A DNA stretch of 64,000 nucleotides, taken from positions 101,596-165,595 of the forward strand of contig NZ_JBFNQN010000016.1 in assembly GCF_040796495.1 (NCBI RefSeq), in the 5' to 3' direction. Shown piece after piece: positions 57,260 to 64,000 of this stretch (positions within the stretch are counted from its first letter, which is position 1; each line of letters begins with the position of its first letter). The stretch is from Kineococcus endophyticus. Its GTDB lineage: Bacteria > Actinomycetota > Actinomycetes > Actinomycetales > Kineococcaceae. The position numbers and the translations under genes were made by a program. The notes beneath the pieces were generated by a model that worked only from the letters and a program-made list of their open reading frames with translations, ran no database searches and had not been told where the DNA came from.

Positions 57260-58312
57260 TCAGTCCAGCGGAGGGGCCGTCGTGCCGCGCACCACCAACC
57301 GGGTGGTGAAGGGTCCGCTCTCACGGACCGGACGGCCCGCCAGCAGGTCCAGGACGGCGGCCCCGGCGGCCACCCCGAGCGCCACCGGGTCCTGCCCGAC
57401 CGTCGTCAGGTCGGTGAGCTCGGCGAGGGGGTGGTCGTCGATGCTGATGACCGAGATCTGCCGTGGGACCTCGATGCCCGCGCGCCGCAGGCTGCGCAAG
57501 GCTCCCAGCGCGACCTCGTCCGAGAACGCGAACACCGCGCTCGGCAGACGGCGACCGGACAGCAGGCGGTCCATCCCCTGCGCACCGCCGCGGGACCCTC
57601 CGGACCACGAGACGACGAGGTCCTCGTCGACGGCGACCCCGGCCGCCTCCAACGCCGTGCGGTAACCGGTTTCCCGGTCGCGTTGAGCCTGCCACGCACG
57701 GTCGGACGCGGCGACCGTGTTGAGCAGCGCGATGCGCCGGTGCCCCAGTTGGAGCAGGTGGTTCACGGCCTGCTGCGCGGCGAGCACGTCGTCGATCGCG
57801 ACGCAGGGGAGGGAGTCGGAGTGGCTCCCGGCCGCGACGACCGCGACCCCGGCGTCGGTGAGCTTCGACAGTTCCAGCGGGGTCAGTGCGATGGCGACCA
57901 CAACGACGGCGTCCACCTTGCGGCGCAACGGCATCGATGCGAAGAACTCGACGCGGTCGTCGGGGTCGTCGACGCAGCGCACGAGCAGGTCGAGGCCCGC
58001 GGGACGCATCTGCCGTTCCAGGCCGAGGACGACCGAGCTGCAGTACCAGGTCGGCAGGTCGTGCAGGACGACGGCGACGCGACCGGTGGCCCGGCCGGCC
58101 AGCGCGGCGGCCTCGGGGTTCACGACGTAGTCGAGTTCGGCGGCCACCGCACGGATGCGCTCGCGGGTGCCCTGGCTGACGCCCTCCAGGCCCCGCAGGG
58201 CCCGGGAGACGGTTCCGAGGGAAACCCCCGCGCGTTCGGCGACGTCGGCCATGCGGACCTCCGGCACCACCGGGGAGGGTTTGCGCACGGGATGGCGCGA
58301 CGTCGCGGGCAT
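57260..58312 (-). CDS. LacI family sugar regulator
   Basis: Repressor of 350 residues: HTH at about 18-40 (VRMADVAERAGVSLGTVSRALRGLEGV), hinge helix and a periplasmic-binding-protein-like effector domain (VAVVLHDLPTWYCSSVVLGLERQM, VDAVVVVAIALT, ISIDDHPLAEL). Start ATG at 58312. Divergent from a sugar ABC importer and alpha-glucosidase genes, which it most likely represses; two LacI-type operators lie in the 282-base gap. Confidence 0.9.
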   Translation of the reverse strand: MPATSRHPVRKPSPVVPEVRMADVAERAGVSLGTVSRALRGLEGVSQGTRERIRAVAAELDYVVNPEAAALAGRATGRVAVVLHDLPTWYCSSVVLGLERQMRPAGLDLLVRCVDDPDDRVEFFASMPLRRKVDAVVVVAIALTPLELSKLTDAGVAVVAAGSHSDSLPCVAIDDVLAAQQAVNHLLQLGHRRIALLNTVAASDRAWQAQRDRETGYRTALEAAGVAVDEDLVVSWSGGSRGGAQGMDRLLSGRRLPSAVFAFSDEVALGALRSLRRAGIEVPRQISVISIDDHPLAELTDLTTVGQDPVALGVAAGAAVLDLLAGRPVRESGPFTTRLVVRGTTAPPLD

Positions 58313-58398
58313 GACGGGATCAGACCACCGTCCGGGGCCGCAGGTCCAGCCTCAACCGCCCGGAACGGGTACCACAATCGCGTGCGTTATGAATCTGC

Positions 58399-58414
58399 AA
58401 CGCAAGCGCTTGTG
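58399..58414. promoter_or_regulatory. LacI-type operator 1
   Basis: AACGCAAGCGCTTGTG contains the AAGCGCTT palindrome of LacI/CcpA-type operators. It lies between the divergent LacI and importer genes and may overlap the LacI promoter. Confidence 0.6.
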
Positions 58415-58435
58415 GTGCTCTCACCTGCGACTTCG

Positions 58436-58459
58436 CTTTCACAAGCGCTTGCGTGAAAG
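58436..58459. promoter_or_regulatory. LacI-type operator 2
   Basis: CTTTCACAAGCGCTTGCGTGAAAG: an AAGCGCTT core flanked by near-perfect outer arms. Its core centre is 39 bases from that of operator 1. It is 136 bases upstream of the substrate-binding protein gene and suits repression of the importer promoter. Confidence 0.65.
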
Positions 58460-58594
58460 TGACTTGCGCGTTGACGGCTCTCGACGAGCGGGTGTTCAGT
58501 TCTCCCGTCGGACCGGGTTCGCTGGTGAGCCCGGCCTGGGGGTCGCCCGGCACACCGTCCGACCCCGACTGCTCTCGATGAAGAGGAGAACACC

Positions 58595-59902
58595 GTGTTC
58601 GGCAAGCCCGGATCCACCGCCACCCGCAAGATCTCGTTCACCCTCGCGCTGGCCGCGACCGGCGTCCTGGCGCTGGGCGCCTGCGGCGGCGGGGACAGCG
58701 GCGGCAACGCCGACGCCGCCAAGGGCGGGAACTCGACGGGTCCCATCACGTACGTGCAGGGCAAGGACAACAGCGGCATCGTCCAGCCCGCGATCGACAA
58801 GTGGAACGCGGCGCACCCCGACCAGAAGGTCACGCTCAAGGAGCAGACCGACCAGGCGGACCAGCAGCACGACGACCTCGTGCAGAACTTCCAGGCCAAG
58901 AACGCCGACTACGACGTCGTGAGCGTCGACAACATCTGGACCTCGGAGTTCGCCGCCAAGGGCTGGCTGCAGCCGCTCACGGGCGACTACGCGCTCGACA
59001 CCTCCGCCCTGCTGCCGGCGACGGTCAACGCCGAGACCTACAACAAGACCCTCTACGCGGCGCCGACCACCTCCGACGGTGGACTGCTCTACTACCGCAA
59101 GGACCTCGTGCCCACCCCGCCGAAGACGTGGGACGAGATGATGTCGATGTGCTCGATCGCCAAGGCGAACAACATCGACTGCTACGCGGGCCAGTACGCG
59201 CAGTACGAGGGCCTGACCGTGAACGTGGCCGAGGCCATCAACACGTTCGGTGGTTCGATCCTGTCCGAGGACGGCAAGACCGCCACCCTCGACACCCCCG
59301 AGGCCAAGGCCGGTCTCGACGCCCTGGTCAAGGGTTTCCAGGACGGCGACATCCCCAAGCAGGCCACCACCTACCAGGAGGAGCAGGGCCGCCAGTCCTT
59401 CGAGGACGGGAAGCTGCTCTTCCTGCGGAACTGGCCCTACGTCTACAGCCTGGCCAAGACGGACGGTTCCTCCACGGTGAAGGAGACGTTCGGCGTCGCC
59501 CCGCTGCCCGGCGCCTCCGACGGCAAGACGGGCGCCTCGAGCCTCGGCGGCCACGCGGCCGGCATCAGCGTCTACTCCGACCACAAGAAGACCGCGTTCG
59601 AGTTCATCAAGTTCCTGCAGTCCGAGGAGATCCAGAAGGACTGGCTGACCAAGGGTTCGGCCGCCCCCGTCATCTCCTCGCTGTACGACGACGCCACGCT
59701 GGTGCAGCAGTTCCCCTACCTGCCCGAGCTGAAGACGTCCATCGAGAACGCCGTCCCGCGGCCCGTGACGCCGTTCTACCCGGCCGTCACCAAGGCCATC
59801 CAGGACAACGCCTTCTCCGCCCTGTCGGGCAGCAAGTCGACCGACGCGGCCCTGTCCGACATGCAGAAGTCGGTGCAGAACGCCATCTCCGGCGGTCAGT
59901 GA
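58595..59902 (+). CDS. sugar ABC transporter substrate-binding lipoprotein
   Basis: Extracellular solute-binding protein of 435 residues, type 1 family (MalE-like). Signal peptide with lipobox LGAC (Cys30), then VTLKEQTDQAD, DYDVVSVDNIWTSEFAAKGWLQPL, APTTSDGGLLYYRKDL and GGHAAGISVYS, as in alpha-glucoside/trehalose or maltose-binding proteins. GTG at 58595 has GAGGAG eight bases upstream. First gene of the import operon. Confidence 0.92.
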   Translation: MFGKPGSTATRKISFTLALAATGVLALGACGGGDSGGNADAAKGGNSTGPITYVQGKDNSGIVQPAIDKWNAAHPDQKVTLKEQTDQADQQHDDLVQNFQAKNADYDVVSVDNIWTSEFAAKGWLQPLTGDYALDTSALLPATVNAETYNKTLYAAPTTSDGGLLYYRKDLVPTPPKTWDEMMSMCSIAKANNIDCYAGQYAQYEGLTVNVAEAINTFGGSILSEDGKTATLDTPEAKAGLDALVKGFQDGDIPKQATTYQEEQGRQSFEDGKLLFLRNWPYVYSLAKTDGSSTVKETFGVAPLPGASDGKTGASSLGGHAAGISVYSDHKKTAFEFIKFLQSEEIQKDWLTKGSAAPVISSLYDDATLVQQFPYLPELKTSIENAVPRPVTPFYPAVTKAIQDNAFSALSGSKSTDAALSDMQKSVQNAISGGQ

Positions 59903-59971
59903 CCGGAAACTGGAGCCGGGGGACGGGACGACGACGTCCCGTCCCCCGGGACCGAGTCCTGAGGAGGACCC

Positions 59972-60985
59972 ATGAGCACCACGTCTGGTGTGGCCACCGG
60001 TGAGTTCGCGCAGGGGAAGCCACCGCTCAACCCGGGCAAGCGCAAGAGCCTGCACGACGGCTCTGGCCGCAAAGCCGCCATTCTGATCGCCCCGACGATC
60101 GTGCTCCTGGCGATCGTCATCCTCTACCCGGTGGTCTCGGCCGTCTCGCAGTCCTTCACCAAGGACGCCGGCCTGGACCCCAACACCGGCCTGTTCGTCC
60201 AAGGTGGTTTCGCCGGGGTCCAGAACTACAAGCTCTGGCTCCTGCAGGACTGCGGCAGCGGCGCCTTCTCGTGCCCGCCGGGCACGCTGGGGTCGCAGTT
60301 CTGGACCGCGACCGGGGTGACCTTCCTGTTCACCGTGGTGGCCGTCAGCCTCGAGACGGTGCTGGGCTTCACGTTCGCCCTCGTCATGCACCGCAAGTTC
60401 AAGGGCCGCGCGATCCTGCGCGCCAGCGTCCTCGTGCCGTGGGCCATCCCCACCGCGGTGACCGCAAAGCTCTGGTACTTCATCTTCGCCTACGACGGGA
60501 TCGCCAACAAGATCCTCGGCACCGACATCCTGTGGACCGGTGACGGCTGGGCCCCCAAGGCCGCCATCATCATCGCGGACACGTGGAAGACCGCCCCGTT
60601 CATGGCCCTGCTGATCCTCGCGGGCCTGCAGGTCATCGACGAGAGCGTCTACGAGGCCGCCAAGATGGACGGCGCGACGGCGTGGCAGCGCTTCAAGCAC
60701 ATCACCCTGCCGCTCGTGAAGCCCGCCCTCATGGTCGCGGTCCTGTTCCGCACCCTGGACACCCTGCGCATGTACGACCTGCCGAAGATCCTCACCGGTG
60801 GGGCCGGCGACACGTCGACCCTGTCGATGCTGGTCGTCGACCAGGTCAGGACGGGGTTCAACGCCGCCTCGGCGTTGTCGACACTGACGTTCCTCATCGT
60901 GTTCGCCGTCGCGTTCATCTTCATCAAGTTCCTGGGCGCGAACGTCACCGAGCAGCGGGCACCGAAGACGAAGAAGGCGGCCTGA
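59972..60985 (+). CDS. sugar ABC transporter permease 1 (MalF/ThuF-like)
   Basis: Membrane subunit of 337 residues with about six helices and the EAA loop (YEAAKMDGATAWQRFKHITLPL) that contacts the ATPase. N-terminal cytosolic extension of about 40 residues. ATG at 59972 with GAGGAG. Gap of one base to the second permease, so the two are coupled. No ATPase gene is in the operon; a shared MsiK-like ATPase elsewhere is expected, as in other actinobacteria. Confidence 0.9.
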   Translation: MSTTSGVATGEFAQGKPPLNPGKRKSLHDGSGRKAAILIAPTIVLLAIVILYPVVSAVSQSFTKDAGLDPNTGLFVQGGFAGVQNYKLWLLQDCGSGAFSCPPGTLGSQFWTATGVTFLFTVVAVSLETVLGFTFALVMHRKFKGRAILRASVLVPWAIPTAVTAKLWYFIFAYDGIANKILGTDILWTGDGWAPKAAIIIADTWKTAPFMALLILAGLQVIDESVYEAAKMDGATAWQRFKHITLPLVKPALMVAVLFRTLDTLRMYDLPKILTGGAGDTSTLSMLVVDQVRTGFNAASALSTLTFLIVFAVAFIFIKFLGANVTEQRAPKTKKAA

Positions 60986-60986
60986 G

Positions 60987-61895
60987 ATGGCGACCACATC
61001 GCGCAGCACCTCGACCCACCGCGGTCACACCGTCACCGCGTCCGGCGTGGAGGTCGTCCAGCGCCGGAACGTCCCGGCGGCGGTCCTCACCTACGTGGGC
61101 GTCGTCCTCATCTGCCTGTGGGGCCTGCTGCCCTTCTACTGGATGATCGTCACGAGCTTCCGCGACGTCGGGTTCACGTTCGACACGACGCCGTGGCCGA
61201 CGCACGTGACGCTGGAGAACTACGCGACCGCGTTCTCGACCGACCGCGGCAACCACTTCGGGCGCGCCCTGCTCAACAGCGTGCTCATCGGCGCGGTCAC
61301 CACCGTGGTCGGGCTCGTGGTCGGCGTCTTCACGGCCTACGCGCTGGCGCGCCTGGAGTTCAAGGGCAAGTTCTACGTCCTCGGCATCATCCTCGGCGCC
61401 TCGATGTTCCCGGGCGTCGCGCTCGTCACCCCGCTGTTCCAGCTGTTCACGAACATCGGGTGGATCAACACCTACCAGGCCCTCATCATCCCGAACATCT
61501 CGTTCATCCTGCCGCTGACGGTCTACACGCTGACGGCGTTCTTCACCGAGATGCCCTGGGAGCTCGAGGAGTCGGCCCGCATGGACGGCTGCACTCCCGG
61601 TCAGGCGTTCGTCAAGGTGATCCTGCCGCTGGCCGCGCCCGGCATCTTCACCACGGCGATCCTCGCCTTCACCGCGGCCTGGAACGAGTTCCTCCTGGCC
61701 AGCCAGCTCGGTGGGGACAAGGTCCAGCCGGTCACGGTCGCCATCGCCAGCTTCGCCGGGGCCCAGCCCCACCAGGAGCCGTACACGGCCGTCATGGCCG
61801 CCGGCACCATCGTCACCGTCCCGCTGATCATCATGGTGCTGGTCTTCCAGCGCCGCATCGTCTCCGGCCTCACCGCCGGCGGCGTGAAGAGCTGA
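60987..61895 (+). CDS. sugar ABC transporter permease 2 (MalG/ThuG-like)
   Basis: Second permease, 302 residues, about six helices, EAA loop LEESARMDGCTPGQAFVKVILPLAAPG. It forms the channel with the first permease. ATG at 60987. The intergenic stretch after it holds three copies of an 11-base repeat. Confidence 0.9.
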   Translation: MATTSRSTSTHRGHTVTASGVEVVQRRNVPAAVLTYVGVVLICLWGLLPFYWMIVTSFRDVGFTFDTTPWPTHVTLENYATAFSTDRGNHFGRALLNSVLIGAVTTVVGLVVGVFTAYALARLEFKGKFYVLGIILGASMFPGVALVTPLFQLFTNIGWINTYQALIIPNISFILPLTVYTLTAFFTEMPWELEESARMDGCTPGQAFVKVILPLAAPGIFTTAILAFTAAWNEFLLASQLGGDKVQPVTVAIASFAGAQPHQEPYTAVMAAGTIVTVPLIIMVLVFQRRIVSGLTAGGVKS

Positions 61896-61920
61896 CCCAC
61901 CCGCACCACCACCCCCGCAG

Positions 61921-61953
61921 GACCCCTGCACGACCCCTGCACGACCCCTGCAC
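61921..61953. repeat. three tandem copies of an 11-base repeat
   Basis: GACCCCTGCAC occurs three times in a row between the second permease and the 87-residue membrane gene, 15 bases before the latter's start. Simple slippage product or a spacer controlling translation. Confidence 0.85.
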
Positions 61954-61968
61954 GACGAGGAGACCGCC

Positions 61969-62232
61969 ATGGCCACCCGGCCCCGCTCCAGCAGCCCCCG
62001 CCCGAGCGTCTCGGCGAGCGCCGTCCGCGCCCGCCGGAACGCCCAGCACCTGGAGACGTTCGGCGGTCTCCTCGTCGCCATGACCGTGCTCGTCCTCGGG
62101 TTCACGATCTACGCCGAGGTGACCGGTGCCCCCGCGCTGAAGCTCGTCGGGGTCCTCGTCCTGCTGCTCGTGGCGGACGTCGTCGTCGTCAAGGCCGCCC
62201 GCTCGCAGCGCGCGCGGGCTGCCCAGCGGTGA
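61969..62232 (+). CDS. 87-residue membrane protein between importer and glucosidase
   Basis: Two membrane helices (about 29-50 and 58-78, GLLVAMTVLVLGFTIYAEV and KLVGVLVLLLVADVVVVKA) and Arg-rich ends. ATG at 61969 with GAGGAG. Its stop overlaps the glucosidase GTG by four bases. Not a known importer part; its role in the operon is unknown. Confidence 0.7.
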   Translation: MATRPRSSSPRPSVSASAVRARRNAQHLETFGGLLVAMTVLVLGFTIYAEVTGAPALKLVGVLVLLLVADVVVVKAARSQRARAAQR

Positions 62233-63869
62233 CCGGCCCCCGCGCCTCGGGGGCCGACTGGTGGCGCCAGGCCGTCGTGTACCAGGTGTACCCGCGGTCC
62301 TTCGCCGACGCGAACGGCGACGGTCTGGGCGACCTCGCCGGCATCACCCGACGCATCCCGCACCTCGTCGACCTCGGGGTCGATGCCGTCTGGCTGAGCC
62401 CGTTCTACCCCTCGGCCCTGGCCGACGGCGGCTACGACGTCGACGACCACCGCGACGTCGACCCGAAGATCGGGACCCTCGCCGAGTTCGACGCGATGGT
62501 CGAGGCCCTGCACGCCGCCGGTCTCAAGCTCGTCGTGGACATCGTCCCGAACCACTCCTCCGACCGGCACCCGTGGTTCCGTGCCGCCCTCGCCGCGGGG
62601 CCCGGGTCCCCCGAGCGCGAACGCTACGTCTTCCGCCACAGCGCCGACGGCCCGCCCACGGACTGGACCGCCAGCTTCGGCGGTCCCACGTGGGAACCCG
62701 TCGGCGACGGCTGGTGGTACCTGCACATGTTCGCCCCGGAGCAGCCCGACTGGAACTGGGACCACCCCGACGTCCGCGAGGACCACGAACGCACGCTGCG
62801 CTTCTGGGCCGACCGCGGCGTCGACGGGTTCCGCATCGACGTGGCCCACTACCTGACCAAGGACCTCACCGGTCCCCTGCCGACGCAGGCGGAGATCGAG
62901 GCGGGGACCGTGCCGGAGGGGACGCACCCCTTCAACGACCGCGACGACGTGCACGAGGTCTACCGCAGCTGGCGCAAGGTCTTCGACCAGTACGACCCGC
63001 CGCGGATGGCCGTCGCCGAGGCCGTCGTCCCCACCCACCGGCGCCCCCGCTACGCGTCCGCGGAGGGTCTGGGTCAGGCCTTCAACTTCGACCTGCTCGA
63101 GGCCGACTTCGATCCCGGTCAGTTCCGCGCCGTCGTCGAGCAGAACCTCGACCTGGCGCGGTCCGCCGGGTCGACCTCGACGTGGGTGCTGTCCAACCAC
63201 GACCAGGTCCGGCACACGTCCCGGTACGCGCTGCCCACCGGGACGTCGCTCACGGCGTGGCTGCTGTCCGACGGCACCGAACCCCGGGCCGACGAGGCGT
63301 GCGGGCTGCGGCGGGCGCGGGCCGCCACCGCGTTCCTGCTGGCGCTGCCGGGGTCGGCGTACCTGTACCAGGGGGAGGAGCTCGGCCTGCCCGAGGTCGC
63401 GGACCTGCCCGGGGTCGTGCTGCAGGACCCCACGTGGATCCGCTCCCTGGGCACGACCAAGGGGCGGGACGGCTGCCGCGTGCCGTTGCCGTGGAGCGCC
63501 TCGGGCCCCTCGTTCGGGTTCGGCCCGGAGGACGGGCGACCCGCCCACCTGCCGCAGCCGCCGTGGTTCGCGCGCTACGCCGTGGAGGCGGAGGAAGCGG
63601 ACGCCGGGTCGACGCTGGCGTTCTACCGGGCTGCGCTGGCGCGTCGGCGCGAACTGCTCGGCGGGGAGGACCTCGAGTTCCTCGATTCCCCCGAGGGGGT
63701 CGTGGTGTTCGAACGGCCGGGGGGCTGGGTCTGCGCCACCAACTTCACGACGTCCGCCGTCCCGCTCCCCTCGGGTGAGGTCGTGCTGAGCAGTTCCGGA
63801 GACCCCTCCGGCGTCGGCCTCACGGAACTCCCGGGGGAGAGCACGGTCTGGGTGCAGCGGGCCGGCTGA
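62229..63869 (+). CDS. GH13 alpha-glucosidase (oligo-1,6-glucosidase/trehalose-type)
   Basis: Cytosolic glycoside hydrolase family 13 enzyme of 546 residues. Catalytic residues visible: nucleophile Asp204 (GFRIDVAH), acid/base Glu264 (AVAEAVV) and Asp325 (SNHDQVRH). The N-terminal YPRSFADANGDGLGDLAGI with QpDLN-type region assigns it to the alpha-glucosidase subfamily. It would cleave imported alpha-glucosides; trehalose, maltose and isomaltose cannot be told apart by eye. Start GTG at 62229. Last gene of the LacI-controlled operon. Confidence 0.9.
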   Translation: MTGPRASGADWWRQAVVYQVYPRSFADANGDGLGDLAGITRRIPHLVDLGVDAVWLSPFYPSALADGGYDVDDHRDVDPKIGTLAEFDAMVEALHAAGLKLVVDIVPNHSSDRHPWFRAALAAGPGSPERERYVFRHSADGPPTDWTASFGGPTWEPVGDGWWYLHMFAPEQPDWNWDHPDVREDHERTLRFWADRGVDGFRIDVAHYLTKDLTGPLPTQAEIEAGTVPEGTHPFNDRDDVHEVYRSWRKVFDQYDPPRMAVAEAVVPTHRRPRYASAEGLGQAFNFDLLEADFDPGQFRAVVEQNLDLARSAGSTSTWVLSNHDQVRHTSRYALPTGTSLTAWLLSDGTEPRADEACGLRRARAATAFLLALPGSAYLYQGEELGLPEVADLPGVVLQDPTWIRSLGTTKGRDGCRVPLPWSASGPSFGFGPEDGRPAHLPQPPWFARYAVEAEEADAGSTLAFYRAALARRRELLGGEDLEFLDSPEGVVVFERPGGWVCATNFTTSAVPLPSGEVVLSSSGDPSGVGLTELPGESTVWVQRAG

Positions 63870-63898
63870 GCTGGTCGTGCGGACGTCCTACCCCGAGC

Positions 63899-63954
63899 GT
63901 GGGTCGTCGAGCACGAGGAACAGCCGTCGCCGCCGCCGGACTGGCCGCGGTCGT
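63899..63954 (+). CDS. possible start of a secreted protein, cut by the contig end
   Basis: From a GTG at 63899, the frame reads a signal-peptide-like start (basic GRRARG, then AVAAAGLAAVV) and then runs into the poly-G/poly-C tail. Ribosome site is weak. If real it begins the next gene after the glucosidase. Confidence 0.3.
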
Positions 63955-64000
63955 GGGGGGGGGGGGGGGGGGGGGCCCCCCCCCCCCCCCCCCCCGCCCC
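63955..64000. other. poly-G/poly-C run at the contig end (probable artefact)
   Basis: About 20 G followed by about 20 C and a few mixed bases, forming a perfect low-complexity inverted repeat, with nothing coding. This is typical of sequencing or assembly noise at a contig edge. Confidence 0.85.

Overview
The window is very GC-rich, uses many GTG starts and tight 1-4 base start/stop overlaps, and carries the actinobacterial cell-wall signalling cluster in its conserved order: tRNA-Leu, fhaA, fhaB, pstP, rodA, pbpA, pknB. This indicates an actinobacterial chromosome. A Kineosporia/Kineococcus-type organism is my guess from general gene style, not something the sequence proves. No transposase, phage, rRNA or CRISPR locus is visible, and no stretch longer than about 300 bases lacks a gene.

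Layout. 1-2049: end of a catecholate siderophore locus (isochorismatase, 2,3-dihydro-2,3-dihydroxybenzoate dehydrogenase) and a divergent phosphopantetheinyl transferase, sharing an iron-box between their starts; a 166-base foldback element follows. 2213-4658: aldo/keto reductase with a divergent MmyB-type regulator, then a small membrane protein. 4684-14117: tRNA-Leu(CAG) with its terminator, the FHA/PP2C/RodA/PBP/PknB cluster (no second kinase; a 29-codon ORF lies between pbpA and pknB), a phosphoesterase and a methyltransferase that seems to start at CTG. 13856-15275: TetR regulator and DUF1348-type gene with three matching operators, then a tiny membrane protein. 15424-18285: bioY, acyl-CoA ligase-like and thiolase-like operon, same order as yhfUTS of Bacillus subtilis. 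18452-23730: assorted single genes (DUF4240 lipoprotein, DinB-like protein, inositol-phosphatase-like enzyme, FAD dehydrogenase, hypotheticals).

23935-33158: a six-gene operon (permease, two urea-carboxylase-associated proteins, urea/guanidine carboxylase, allophanate hydrolase, TetR) that by family content degrades guanidine or urea to ammonia and CO2; a perfect palindrome and a GlnR-like site lie upstream. 33159-39670: GGDEF-EAL membrane protein, peptide transporter, gamma-glutamyltransferase and divergent GntR regulator. 39698-43437: two sugar/antibiotic-kinase-like and Gfo/Idh genes and an exporter. 43485-47371: cupin and zinc alcohol dehydrogenase divergent from a second MmyB-type regulator and a Bcr/CflA exporter, with a large palindrome between them. 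47384-53141: hydrolase, frameshifted aroA, Nudix, PLP enzyme, VOC protein, GGDEF-GAF protein. 53146-57204: nitrilase-like amidase, PAS-GAF-PP2C phosphatase, phosphotransferase, flavin reductase-like protein. 57260-63869: LacI regulator divergent from a sugar ABC importer and a GH13 alpha-glucosidase, with two LacI-type operators. The last ~46 bases are a poly-G/poly-C run that looks like an assembly artefact at a contig end.
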